DNA of 64,000 nucleotides, taken from positions 3,286,001 through 3,350,000 of the forward strand of contig JAGYXB010000825.1 of assembly GCA_022495005.1 (NCBI GenBank). The letters are read 5' to 3'. This document shows positions 53,655-63,702 of the stretch, in pieces; position 1 is the first letter of the stretch, and every line of letters begins with the position of its first letter. The position numbers were made by a program, and so were the translations under genes. This stretch comes from Rhyacophila brunnea (taxonomy: Eukaryota; Arthropoda; Insecta; Trichoptera; Rhyacophilidae). The notes beneath the pieces were generated by a model that ran no database searches, was not told where the DNA came from, and worked only from the letters and a program-made list of their open reading frames with translations.

Positions 53655-54330
53655 AGGTACGTAATATAAATCAAGAAATAGCGCACTATTATAGAGACTA
53701 CACAAATATTGTTTAATATTACTCAAAAATCTTTTTTAAATTCTAAATTCAATTTAATATTTTATAATATATTATTAGTATGGGAAAAAGAAAATGTTAT
53801 ATCTCAAACGGAGGGTTTTTTTTAATTATACAAAAATAAGTATGACTCGACAATAAGAAAAATTGTTACCGTAGTACCTCGCCTTTGCATCTAACTAAAT
53901 AACTTAACTCTAACAACATTAAAAATTAAAATAAACAAGAGAGGTGTTCGCTTCTGCACGACCATAAGTCGAAAGTCGTTTCTTTTTAGGGTGCTACGCC
54001 TCTACGGCTCTACGCTTCTACGCCAACTTGTTTGCTCAAAATCTGCCCGGAAAGCCTTAAAGTGCCAACTTTTAGGCTTATACAAGTACCGGCAGGTAGT
54101 ATATTTGGGAAAGGGTTGCGTTCTTGGCTTACAGTGCTTCCGAAATTGGGGAAATTTTATATTGAAGGACTTTTATATAGTTTCCCCTAAGATTTGTATA
54201 TTTATTCAAATGTATTTTTACCGCATTGCCATATTGGATTTTTAAACCGATGTTTCGACAATTTTTAAAAAAACCTAGAGTAACATTTTATTTATCACTG
54301 GCCGCAACTTAAAGAACAAAGAAAAAGACT
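53655..54330. other. Non-coding stretch
   Basis: The 84-codon + ORF at 53991-54245 has no recognised motif. A short direct repetition (GCCTCTACGGCTCTACGCTT) at 53998-54022 is noted. Confidence 0.35.
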
Positions 54331-54334
54331 GATT

Positions 54335-54730
54335 CGATTTATTTATTTGAAAAAGACACGTTGAGTACATAACAAATTATTAATTCAGTATGTTCACAAC
54401 ATGACATTTAGAATAAAAATTACAAGTAATCAGTTCAGAAAATCAGAAAAAACAAAGTGGAGGAAAAAAAAGAAAGGAAAAATAGTTACAAAAGAAATAA
54501 AATAAAAAAAAACAACAATAATTCAAAAAATACAAATTAAACAATAAAATAGAATTTAAAAAACAGAATATATAATGGATCGCCAAAAATATCTAAATAT
54601 CTAGGGAGTGTATTGACCAGCCGCACAGCCCTCGCTATTGGTGCCTGGTAAGGAAACATGAGGAAACAGCTTTCACCCAAAATAAGCCATGGCTGCGACC
54701 ACGCATGTACTTGACGGGTGCGTCAAAATT
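54335..54730 (-). pseudogene. LINE 3' end fragment
   Basis: On the minus strand: a coding end around GTTTCCTTACCAGGCACCAA, ATAGCGAGGGCTGTGCGGCT, then a long A+T-rich untranslated part and the tail ATGTCATGTTGTGAACATAC ... TAATTTGTTATGTACTCAAC ... (AAAT)n. The right side is related to 53400-53650 and the tail to 17395-17545. Confidence 0.7.
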
Positions 54731-54734
54731 TAAA

Positions 54735-55590
54735 TATTCTAGAATATCGGGATTGAAAAATTAAATAATATAAACAGGCTGTCCCAAACTTTTATTACGA
54801 CGGAACATTTAGAAACAATAACTATCTCTTCTTTAAACATAACAAAACACATAAGAGTGAATAAAGTTCTTAATATCTTCGATGATTCTGGGTCCTTGAA
54901 TTTCAAATCCCCTTGTTACCAGGCACAATATTAGAAAGTTGAATTCTTATATATGGTGTGGGGTCGAGCATGCTACTGGACTTTGACTTTATTTCAGCAT
55001 AATAAAAAAAATCTGATTCGCGCATAAATATATCATAGTTAACGAAAGTAAAACAATAATAGCTCGTTTTGACAAACTGGAGTACTCTTCTGTTCACTGT
55101 TAAGTTTGCGGAACACCTATTCACGTTCCGAGGAAGATAGTTTAGGAAATAATAATCTAGGCCCATGTCTCTCTACTCGTACCCCCTCTCATCTGTCCAC
55201 CACTACTATCTGATTATTTACCTACTCGTGATTAAAAGTCTAAATTTATTTCAACGTTGGGTATCTAATTAAAACTCTATTGAATTGGTACCATTAAAAT
55301 ATAGTTTATAAACAGGGCGAGTTTTATTAACATTAATCTAGTAGTTTTTGAAGTTGCACACAAGTTACACGTTCTACGCAGTTCTTTCATTTTTATAAAT
55401 ATCTGGTCAGTATCTTTAGGCACGTACGTTAGTATCACACTCGATTGAGACATTGAGTGAACCCACGCGATCGACAACGCTTGGTGTAGGCATGCACACC
55501 TTCGACCCACATCTCACTTCAACACCACAGTATATTTGAATGAAATAACGCAATTCGATTAGCATTTCATGTAAAAACTACTAGTTACAA
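54735..55590. other. Non-coding stretch
   Basis: No gene recognised. Minus ORFs at 54903-55166 and 55277-55510 have no known motif. Confidence 0.35.
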
Positions 55591-55594
55591 TTGT

Positions 55595-55720
55595 CGTAAT
55601 TAACTAAGATGCCCGTAGTTTAATTGAAAAAAACATACTGGCGCGAATCCAGCAGATACAGATTCACGTCCTATCGGGTGTCTTGTGTGTATATTTTTGA
55701 GATATTTTCAAATTATGTAT
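55595..55720 (+). repeat. tRNA-like repeat family B, related partial copy
   Basis: TTGTCGTAATTAACTAAGAT, CATACTGGCGCGAATCCAGC, then a decayed B box (AGATTCACGTCC) and TTTTGAGATATTTTCAAATT. Resembles 45930-46075. Confidence 0.5.
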
Positions 55721-55741
55721 ATTTCTTCATAATTTTATATT

Positions 55742-55917
55742 GCCATCTGTTAATACTAACATAAACTAATACTTTTAATACTTCAATAAATTATTGGTTT
55801 GCGTCTACGATAATAGTTTTCATTTATAAATGCATATAAAAAAAATTGTCCCTAAATTAATGCCCGGAATGGTGCAATTGACAGCGTGCGCCTTTTGTAA
55901 TTTAAAAGTCTACAAAT
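55742..55917 (+). repeat. Dispersed repeat family G, copy 1, target of a SINE insertion
   Basis: ACTAATACTTTTAATACTTC, TTGGTTTGCGTCTACGATAA, then a tRNA-like GGTGCAATTGACAGCGTGCG and CTACAAATCGATTCC. A second copy is at 58661-58830. The family-S SINE has inserted within it (the G sequence continues at 56131). Confidence 0.55.
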
Positions 55918-56130
55918 CGATTCCGTTCGTTTTTTTAGAATTATTAATAACCATGTTCTTGTTTTTTCATACAAGGTGGTTTTGTTAGTAATTTTGAACA
56001 ATCGCAAATACTTAGGCTTTGAGAAAAACACATAAATATTGTGTCCTGATCGGGAATCGAACCCAGAACCCTCGGGTGGAAGCAAGCGCCTTACGCACTG
56101 CACCACAAGAGCAGCCCGATCCCGTTCGTT
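55918..56130 (-). mobile_element. tRNA-derived SINE (family S), copy 2, 14-bp target duplication
   Basis: Flanked by CGATTCCGTTCGTT (55918-55931) and CGATCCCGTTCGTT (56117-56130), one mismatch. Minus strand: GGGCTGCTCTTGTGGTGCAG with the A box, B box GGGTTCGATTCCCGATC, then body and the tail TATGAAAAAACAAGAACATG and GTTATTAATAATTC. More substitutions than copies 1 and 3. Confidence 0.93.
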
Positions 56131-56134
56131 ACCT

Positions 56135-56790
56135 TTGATTTGTATTTAGTTCATCGTTTTCGACGGGATTCACTCTCCCTCAAGTTTTCCCGTATCGCAT
56201 TTAAAAAAAGAGATATTAACTTCAATAAATATTAGCTATTCTTCAAAGGGTATCCGATTACTCAGAATAAAAGATCGCTGTTGTAAAACATTGGTGTTGG
56301 CAACCGGTGTTTCGGAAACTTTAGAGTGCACTTTAAATTTATGGTCAAACTTGCACAACTCGACCCTCCTCGTTTTCTTTCCGCCGTCATAATCCATTCA
56401 TTCTTATACTTTTACCTGCGCGTAAATCACCAACGTTACGAGCTACACTTAAGGGGACAAGGTGGAAACACTGGTTTTGTCACAGTTATTGGACCATATA
56501 TTTTTAAAATACACCGAAATTTATTTTATCCTCAAATTTGTACTCGTGCCGTGTGACGGGAATAAAAATATTTCTTTTTATTTTGCACGGCTTTATGGTT
56601 ATGTTATAAACTTCATTGTTTATGAATTCATTGTATACCTACATAGAAAGGAAAAAGGGCGTAACCCTCATTTTTTCAAAATAGGTTCTATTGGATATTA
56701 ATGTTGTACTCAACTAAATACACGTTTGTGTCCAAAGGATGTAAGCTGCAAATGCCGATTTATTATCTAAATTTAACTATAAATTTTAAA
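56135..56790. other. Non-coding stretch
   Basis: No gene recognised; overlapping + ORFs at 56326-56556 and 56462-56701 have no motif. Confidence 0.35.
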
Positions 56791-56796
56791 AAAAAG

Positions 56797-57275
56797 GAGA
56801 AAATTTTCATGGGAAAAACAACTTCAAAATTATATATATGTTCAATAATCAGAATGATATATTCTTAAAAATCTTGTGAATTATTCGTAGAATAAAATAA
56901 ATAGTTAATTATAAATTATTACAAGTGCAAGTAAGTTACATCATAAAAAATATTGGAGAAATTCCATGACGTCGGTTAGTAATCGAATTAATAGTAATAG
57001 TTACCTACTTTGATTTAAGAAACAAAAATCGATTGCCGAAGTAGCTTGATTTGGAAGAGCGCTGATGAGTAGGTATTAAAATTGACCAATAGTTAAAATT
57101 TGTCGCAATTAGTATGTCGCCGCGTAGCATACTGGTAATGCACGGATGGGGCGTAAGCCCGGGAGATACAGGGTTTGATTCCCCGTTAGGGTGGCTTACT
57201 TTTTCTCAAAAAAGATTTATTCTATTGGTTATAATATATTCTCTCAGAAAGTGTTTTTTTAAATTATATATGTTC
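56797..57275 (+). repeat. tRNA-like repeat family B, most complete copy
   Basis: Order on the + strand: AAATTATATATATGTTCAAT; TTCTTAAAAATCTTGTGAAT; GACGTCGGTTAGTAATCGAA; AAAAATCGATTGCCGAAGTA; GCGCTGATGAGTAGGTATTA; CAATAGTTAAAATTTGTCGC; tRNA-like core (A-box-like region near 57121-57140, B box GGGTTTGATTCCCCG at about 57170); TCTATTGGTTATAATATATT; TCAGAAAGTGTTTTTTTAAA; TTATATATGTTCAAAAAC. The first and last blocks are the same sequence, so the unit is bounded by direct terminal repeats about 460 bases apart. Confidence 0.78.
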
Positions 57276-57279
57276 AAAA

Positions 57280-57595
57280 ACCAAATTCATAATTATCATG
57301 CACTTCAAGGTTATATCTTTTTTCTATTTTAACTTTAACCAGAAAACTATAACAAAAACGTGTATGTGCCTCCTGTAAAATTTGAGTTGTGTGGATTACG
57401 CCATTTTTTCTTTCCACAGTCGGATTACTTTATCAGTGCTGTTTTGCGAATTCCTTAATTTTAACAAGATATTAATATGACGATTGTCTTATTGAGATAT
57501 TTATAATCGTTGGATAAATCTAGTCATCCAGTGGTACCCAAGAGATACCAAAACCTAGAGTAGAGACCTAGAGGCCTCTGAATCGATGAAATGAT
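57280..57595. other. Non-coding stretch
   Basis: Nothing recognised. Confidence 0.35.
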
Positions 57596-57598
57596 AAA

Positions 57599-57705
57599 GT
57601 TTTGCGGAAGTACGTGGCAACGCAACGCACAGAACCGAAAGGAGAGGAATCAGCTTGGAGAGGCCTTCATCCGGCAGTGGATAGATTTAGGCTGATGATG
57701 ATTCA
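57599..57705 (+). pseudogene. RTE-type LINE, last codons and 3' tail
   Basis: Frame reads TWQRNAQNRKERNQLGEAFI, RQWIDLG and stop, followed by TGATGATGATT. The best preserved RTE ending in the window; only about 27 codons remain. Confidence 0.8.
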
Positions 57706-57709
57706 TATG

Positions 57710-58155
57710 ACACTAAAAGTATCCATAAAAAAAACTGCTATTACTCCTTATGTGAGCAAATGTGGTGTGTTGTGGGACTTTGCCATTATCTAGTATCATT
57801 ATTTTAAAGCCGTAGTAAACGTATAACTCAATTAGGAACTAATAACACGGCATTCATTTGTTTTGAAAATATGAGTATTCAGTAGAAGTAGTATATTTTA
57901 AATTTGGAACATCCGGCTTTTCAAATGAAATACAAAAAGCACCATGCGCCATTTATATTTATGTAATAAAAATAGGTTAAATATTTCCAAATGTTTTATT
58001 TAATTTCGGAGCCAAATATGAATCGAAACGAGTACCTAGCAGATCTATTCTTAGGTATAGGTAAATCATTCTACAGTGGCATTATGGGCGATTTGCATGT
58101 GACTTGGATTCTGATTCTGTGTAGGTAATTTTTGTATGTACTCTTTTCCTTTATT
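57710..58155. other. Non-coding stretch
   Basis: Nothing recognised. Confidence 0.35.
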
Positions 58156-58159
58156 TTTT

Positions 58160-58240
58160 TCTGTCATATTGTAAACGTATTGACTTTGTAATTTCACTAT
58201 AAATATGTCAATAAAGAAAATTATTTGAAAATAAATGATT
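58160..58240 (+). repeat. LINE 3' tail fragment
   Basis: CTGTCATATTGTAAACGTAT, TGACTTTGTAATTTCAC, TATAAATATGTCAATAAAGA resembles the CR1/jockey-type tail (GTCATGTTGTGAACG ... TTTGTAAT ... ATGTAAAAATAAA) but is diverged. Confidence 0.45.
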
Positions 58241-58494
58241 TGATTAGTTTTATTTACTGACACTCTTGGTTTTCGTCGATCACACTCACACTACTCGAGG
58301 AACAAAATAATAAAGAAACAAACCTGGTCATCTTTCAAAGTGTAATCACATACTTTGCGTACGTCTGTTCCCAGTCTATACTTTTTAGCTGCAGAATATT
58401 CAGTATTAAGTGTATATGTACATGCCAAATGCTTAGATGGATATGTCTACATTATAAAGCGACGCCTGTGGCCGACATACATAGATAAAATATA

Positions 58495-58650
58495 GCCGCT
58501 CATTGTTATCGCTTATCAGAAGTAATGGATGCATGATCCCAGACACCCACTCGATGGGAATTATGTAGGAATCTTAAGACTGAAGCCGAGGTAGGTTTCC
58601 TTAAGAAGACGATTTACCAATGTCTGAATGGGACCAATAGAGAATTTTGC
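58495..58650 (+). pseudogene. LINE ORF2 fragment, same family as 10235-10890
   Basis: MHDPRHPLDGNYVGILRLKP followed by a shifted VSLRRRFTN matches the DPRHPLHG ... RLKSRKSFLKR block encoded at 10423-10779. Only about 50 codons, with stops. Confidence 0.65.
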
Positions 58651-58660
58651 ATCGTAATAC

Positions 58661-58830
58661 GAATTATAATTATTATCAATTTAAGACTAATACTTTTAAT
58701 ACCAATCAATAATTTGATGGTTTGCGTCTGCAATAATAGTTTATTTCAATACATTGTATAAACATATCTACAATTATTATTAACAGCGTGCATGCTTTCT
58801 AATCGACAGGTCTACATATCTGTATGCTAC
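58661..58830 (+). repeat. Dispersed repeat family G, copy 2
   Basis: ACTAATACTTTTAATACCAA, TGGTTTGCGTCTGCAATAAT, ACAGCGTGCATGCTTTCTAA, GACAGGTCTACATATCTG; matches 55742-55917 in order. Confidence 0.6.
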
Positions 58831-58834
58831 TTTT

Positions 58835-59790
58835 TCGATTTCCTGTTTTAAATTTTTTAATTCTTTTGTAGAGAAAATTTTGTCGGTTTTTCATCACAAA
58901 ATAGCAGAATTTACAGTACTGGATTTTTTTAAAACATAAAACGCTTAAAAATACTTCAAAGCAAGAATAATTACCTAAATTTTCTGTATTTTAAAACTTC
59001 TCTAGAAATTGAGCCACGCCGCACGTAGTTATATTATATTATGTTGTACCTATGTAAAGTTTACTCTAACAAAATAACCACGAATACAATGAAACAGCCA
59101 TCCGTGAGAGAGACGGTAACAACTAAAGTTTCGTGACTGATTAGTTTCACAAGTTCGTGTCAAAACATTATTCACTTACTTGTGTTATTTTATTAATAAA
59201 GTGATGTCTTTGTTCTGAATTATTTCTGCACTGACAGCTTCTAAGATATTAAAAGACGTCATTTAACTGACAGTAAATTAACTAGTTATGGAGACAGTCA
59301 ATTATTTACAGTAATACTGTGCGACATTGGTAGTCATTTTATAGGATTCAGATGACATTTAAAAATATCCGCAACTTACATAATAGGTATGTCAGTTTTG
59401 CCGGAATGTCTTTATCCAGGATCGACTCCAGTTGCTGATATGATTATGACATGCGATATTGGTACATATATAGGTATAGCAGGGTTGCAAAGATTAGCAG
59501 ATGGACGTCTCTGAAGAAGAATTATAACTCAACAAACCTTGTTCTAAGATAATGGCATTTGAAATTTTTTTTTAATCGTAAAGCATTAGTTTTTTTAGAT
59601 AAATTTGTTTATTTTTATTTAGTCTAAATGAACTTAGCAATGAAATTTTATATTTTAACAGATAATCAACCCAAAAAGTCCTGTTAATAATGGAATGAAT
59701 GATTTTTTATCTCAGAAAAGGTTATTCCATTTATGACTAATTAAAGATTTTTTTGACTATTGTCTTGCAACAATAAATCGGCGATAACTA
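58835..59790. other. A+T-rich non-coding stretch
   Basis: Nothing recognised. Confidence 0.35.
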
Positions 59791-59795
59791 ACAGG

Positions 59796-60015
59796 TAGTC
59801 GCTGTAGTCTCATGTAGAAGACTTCTCAGTGACGCATACGTCATGGCAGCAACGCATGTTTAAATATTGTATCGGCTCTCCTTTTAGATGCGACTTCTTT
59901 TCTTTTTCGCGATAAACCAAAAGTTTACTAATAATAATTCTAACATCACTCCTGATTATTTTAGACATATTTTTATTACAAAAAAAATCAAATTACGTAA
60001 ATTGACAGATCCGTA
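59796..60015 (-). mobile_element. Element K, copy 1 (decayed)
   Basis: About 220 bases shared with the insertion at 62693-62963. The minus strand encodes MSKIIRSDVRIIISKLLVYR, EKEKKSHLKGEPIQYLNMRC and so on to a stop at TEKSST. The same small frame is in the other copy. The right flank and 3' end differ, so one or both copies are truncated. No target duplication is recognised here. Function unknown. Confidence 0.7.
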
Positions 60016-60019
60016 CACT

Positions 60020-61030
60020 ACGGGAGCATGAAATGAAATGATAAATTTGGGGGCGTTGCTCATTTGAAAATGGAAGCGCAAATAGCTGCACTGGAGGGGA
60101 TTATTGGTTCACAGTTTTAACACAGTAATTTCTCTGTTGAATTATATAGAAAAGATCTTTCTACATTGAATGGTATTAATAACTTCAAACCTTGATGAGT
60201 TGCTTCGACATATAACTAGGGTATCGATAAACATTTAAATAAAATAATTAATGACAATAGATTAGAATATATTAAAAGAAATGGAATAATATTATTTTTA
60301 TTCTAATCGATAAGGTATTTTTAATTACTTACTAAATCTTATAATTGTTTATATTATTTCAAATATAAATAAATGGTTACGTTTACATTATTTTGCATTC
60401 TAATATAAGAAACATCTACATTATAAATTAAAACAATGTTCCACAAATTCCAAAAATTGTTGTAATTTTTGTTTCTGTGAAATATTTCGTAAGAGGAATT
60501 TTCTTAGTAACTGCGGATTTAATCTTTCAAAGTGTTTGTTTTTCTTTAAACTTAGTAATAAGAGTCGAGATTATTTGCTTTATAACTCGTGAAATTCTTA
60601 GAGCTAACTGAAATAGAGGAATAAATTTTATGTTATACAACAAAATATGCCAAATTTAATGCTATTTACATGAACAATAAATTATTATTAAGATTATAAT
60701 ATTATAAGTAGATGTCTCCTAATAATTAGAGATCTCTAGTCATTACGTTTGAAATGTAGTCATGAGCATGAAAAAAATGCTATTTATCTTTATATCTCTT
60801 ACCGTTCAATTTCTGAAAAAAAAACATATTTACTCTGCTGAATCATTTAAATAAATAGGATTGGATTTTGATATTAAGAATTAGTTAAGCAAATTATCTT
60901 TTATTCAATTAATTCAGAAAAGCCAGGTATCGTCACGTCATTATGCAATAGTTAAAACTACATTCGACTTCTTCTTGAATTGATCAAATCAAAATTGATA
61001 ACTTTAAATGGCGTATTCAAATACTTTCAG
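60020..61030. other. A+T-rich non-coding stretch
   Basis: Nothing recognised. Confidence 0.35.
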
Positions 61031-61035
61031 TTTTT

Positions 61036-61275
61036 AACGGGAATGGGACGACTGGCCTCCGGACAATTGGACGCCGCACTATCGTAGACACGTATACAGA
61101 ACGTAGACGAGGTATTTTAATCAGTTTCCATATACTACTTAGTAGTTTGAATTCATTTTACTCTTTACATTAATGTATTCTTTATCGCGGATTGAGAATT
61201 ACCATGCCTTTATATAAAATAAAAAAACTCTTTTTTCGTTGGAACTTAAACATATGCACAATTAAATCATTATTT
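61036..61275 (+). repeat. Dispersed inverted-end repeat (GGACAATTGGACGCC family), copy 2
   Basis: GGGAATGGGACGACTGGCCT, CCGGACAATTGGACGCCGCA, GTAGACGAGGTATTTTAATC, CTTTATCGCGGATTGAGAAT, TTCGTTGGAACTTAAACATA. It is the inverse of 3385-3625 with few differences. The right end runs into the next element. Confidence 0.8.
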
Positions 61276-61306
61276 ACCATAATTTTTTAAATTATAATAT
61301 TTAACA

Positions 61307-61372
61307 TAATCCAGTTTATCGGCTTTTTTCAAAATGTGTTTTCCGCTGTATTCCTAATAACCGAACAGTACC
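61307..61372. mobile_element. Single arm of the GGTACTGTTCGG foldback family
   Basis: AATCCAGTTTATCGGCTTTT, GTGTTTTCCGCTGTATTCCT, ACCGAACAGTACC: nearly the same as the right arm of the element at 61904-62349. The opposite arm is missing, so this is a truncated copy. Confidence 0.75.
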
Positions 61373-61374
61373 GA

Positions 61375-61895
61375 TTTTTTTTATTGGTTACCTATAATAT
61401 TTTTTCTCAGAAATGTTTTTAAAATTATGTATATATATCTCTTATTTGATAACTCTATTCAATGCAAAAAAATCATTCAGCTTTGTGACGTATCAGTAAA
61501 AAAAATGATCCTATCGGTAATTTTCCCATTGCGGGACAATAATACAGTTGGCGTAGAGTAAGTGGAGTTGAACTACGTAACAAAGGTATTACCATCACAA
61601 TGGCCCGCTATCGGAGAATGCCAGAATTGCAAAGGACGGATAAAACAGAGATTATCTTAAGCGATGTCCGGGCATTAGCTTATGCTTATGGCCGCTCTTG
61701 TGTTCGCAGGACTGTGGGAACTACTCGCTATGTAGCAGTTTTGATGGTATCTCTGCAATTTGGGCAGATACGGCGTGCACTGAAAGTAGTGTGTAATAAA
61801 AAAATGAACGCAGATTTAGAACAAAAAAATAAGTTGAAAATTCAAAATATTATTACCTAATTTAATTTTACAATTTTTAATTTACTCCATATACA
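61375..61895. other. Non-coding stretch between foldback arms
   Basis: An 86-codon + ORF (61600-61860, MARYRRMPELQRTDKTEIIL) shows no recognised domain. The DNA is GC-richer at 61550-61790. The beginning (61375-61430, TATTGGTTACCTATAATATT, TCTCAGAAATGTTTTTAAAA) is a family-B tail fragment. Confidence 0.4.
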
Positions 61896-61980
61896 GTTTC
61901 GTCGGTACTGTTCGGTTAAAGCGGATACAGCGGAAAATGCATTTTGAAAATAGCCGATAAATTGGATTATTTGTTAATTT

Positions 61981-62217
61981 GGGTTAGTTTAAGTTTTTTT
62001 TTTTTTTTAGAATTATTAATAACCATGTCCTTGCTTTTTCGTACAAGGTGGTTGTTAGTAATTTTGAACAATCACAAACACCCAGGCTTTGAGAAAAACA
62101 CATAAATGTTTTTGTCATGACCGGGAATCGAACCCAGGAACTCTCGGGTGGAAGGCGAGCGCCTTACCAACTGCACCACGAGAGCCGCCTGGCGTTAGGC
62201 CCGGGTTAGTTTAAGTT
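61981..62217 (-). mobile_element. tRNA-derived SINE (family S), copy 3, 15-bp target duplication
   Basis: Bounded by perfect GGGTTAGTTTAAGTT copies (61981-61995 and 62203-62217). Minus strand: GGCGGCTCTCGTGGTGCAGT head, B box GGGTTCGATTCCCGG, body, tail ACCTTGTACGAAAAAGCAAG, GACATGGTTATTAATAATTC and an A-run. Very similar to copy 1. It sits in the loop of the foldback element. Confidence 0.96.
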
Positions 62218-62277
62218 AGGTTAGGTTGGGTTAGGTTAAGTTAGGTTAGGTTAGGTTAGGTTTGGTTAGGTTAACCT
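62213..62277 (+). repeat. Degenerate (TTAGG)n tract
   Basis: About a dozen units of TTAGG with single-base variants (TTGGG, TTAAG, TTTGG), ending GGTTAACCTAAC where it begins to pair with itself. It lies at the centre of the foldback element 61904-62349. Confidence 0.88.
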
Positions 62278-62405
62278 AACAAATAATCCAGTTTATCGGC
62301 TATTTTCAAAATGCGTTTTCCGCTGTATCCGCTTTAACCGAACAGTACCGTTTCGTCTTTAAAGTATTATCCATATTATATCACGCTCTAAGGAGATAGC
62401 GGAGT

Positions 62406-63165
62406 TGATATAATATCGACTTATACGAAGCATAAATGAGAACTCTGCCATTCTGGGCAGTGTTGACCTGTGTGTCCCTGATAACTATCGTAGAAATAGA
62501 GACCATCAGTTGTCTATTCTCCCAAGGTGTAGAACCAACCTGCCACTGGTAATGCCAATTGGGACGGCGATAACTATGTTCAACGAAATTGCTTCGGGTG
62601 TCGATATATTCCACCTACGTGAGGATGAGTATAGGTGGACATTATTTTATAAATTCTTAAAATAGGGTCTGGTTAACTCATCCGGTGTACTTCGCTGAAG
62701 TCGCTGTAGTCGCATATAGAAGACTTCTCAGTGACGTACCTGTCATGGCGGCAACGCGTATTTAAATAATATATCGGCTCTCTTTTTAGGTACGACTGCT
62801 TTTCTTCTTCGCAATAAACAAAGAGTTTACTAATAATAATTTTAATATCTTTCCTGATCGTTTTAGACATATTTTTATTATAAAAAGTATCAAATTAAAC
62901 AAATTCTGTCCTGATCTGTAGTACACCATGGAAGTAATATGAAAGTACTCTACTAAGTGATATTCATCCGGTGTACTTATATTTTTTGTATTTACACATT
63001 TCTACTGTTTAATAACATACTATCTATCTCTATACTGATATATCTCTTTTTTTATGTAATAATGTTTTATATTTCTTTGTTTCGAAATGTCATGTTGTGA
63101 ACGTCTTAAACTTATAATTTGTAATGTCCACAATATGTTAAAAATAAATAAATCGAATTGAAAAA
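62406..63165 (+). pseudogene. CR1/jockey-type LINE, 5'-truncated, split by element K
   Basis: Begins in the ORF2 end (GAGAACTCTGCCATTCTGGG; encoding LGSVDLCVPDNYRRN), is interrupted at 62693-62963, and resumes with the 3' untranslated region and tail (ATGTCATGTTGTGAACGTCT, AACTTATAATTTGTAATGTC, AAAAATAAATAAATCGAATT). Close to 30462-30895. No catalytic domain. Confidence 0.88.
62693..62963 (-). mobile_element. Element K, copy 2: 271-bp insertion with 15-bp target duplication
   Basis: Flanked by perfect TCATCCGGTGTACTT (62678-62692 and 62964-62978); the right copy restores the LINE sequence. The minus strand encodes MSKTIRKDIKIIISKLFVYC, EEEKQSYLKREPIYYLNTRC, RHDRYVTEKSSICDYSDFSE and reads on into the flank. 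No poly-A, tRNA-like promoter or inverted ends are seen, yet the long duplication is of the retroposon type. The short protein resembles, in my reading, the N-terminal DNA-binding part of a transposase, but this is weak. Confidence 0.85.
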
Positions 63166-63169
63166 AAAA

Positions 63170-63340
63170 TGTGATTATCGTAAAATCAACAAAATACATA
63201 ATATTTTATCTGTGTGTGAAAGAAAATGGGTGACAAGTAGAAAATATTGGCAAATGGGTTAAATATGCCAGATTAATTATTATCGTCGCTACTAAACTAG
63301 GAAACTTTACATATAATATATATATATATATCGATACCAT
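63170..63340. other. Short non-coding spacer ending in (TA)n
   Basis: Only an AT microsatellite at 63316-63332 is seen. Confidence 0.4.
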
Positions 63341-63345
63341 AGTTC

Positions 63346-63702
63346 AATAGGAGAACAACTCAAAATTTCTAGGTTTTGAGTTAAAAATGCCATTCGATGT
63401 AGAAAGGTCTTCCCTTTATAATTCAGCAAAAAAAAATAGTCAAAAATTTCTTCAATGTGTCATAAAATCGAATAAACCTTTCTGAGATTAATCAGTAATT
63501 ACGTTATATAATCAAATTTATTGGTTGATTCCTTATTGAACTGTACAATTTTATTGTGCATTTATGAATTCCACTAAATTAAATATAAAAAACACAGACT
63601 TTCGTCAAAAGCAAGGCTTTAAAATTAAAATAAGAATTTCTGCAAAAAATGCAAACGCCATTATATTGGAACAAGGTTTTTTGAGTTGTTCCCCTATTGA
63701 TA
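63346..63702. mobile_element. Inverted-ended element at a (TA)n tract, about 357 bp
   Basis: The left end CAATAGGAGAACAACTCAAA and the complement of the right end CAATAGGGGAACAACTCAAA are inverse copies for about 21 bases. Long AT repeats lie outside both ends (63316-63332 and 63700-63718), so the target may have been an AT microsatellite. The interior has no recognised ORF. Confidence 0.65.

Larger units (their letters stand above)
61904..62349. mobile_element. Foldback element with 8-bp target duplication, split by a SINE
   Basis: Perfect GTTTCGTC copies lie outside each end (61896-61903 and 62350-62357). Arms of about 75 bases are inverse copies: GGTACTGTTCGGTTAAAGCG, GATACAGCGGAAAATG, TTTTGAAAATAGCCGATAAA, TTGGATTATTTGTTA. 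Between the arms are TTAGG-type repeats and a family-S SINE. Without the SINE and its duplication the element is about 224 bp. The 8-bp duplication suggests a hAT-type mover. Confidence 0.93.

Noticed and set aside
55852..56106. 84-codon minus ORF
   Set aside because: Shadow of the second SINE.
61600..61860. 86-codon + ORF between foldback arms as a transposase
   Set aside because: No transposase motif, and the flanking arms belong to two different copies rather than to one element around it.
62213..62277. Chromosome end or telomere array
   Set aside because: Short, degenerate, and enclosed within a foldback element with target duplication.
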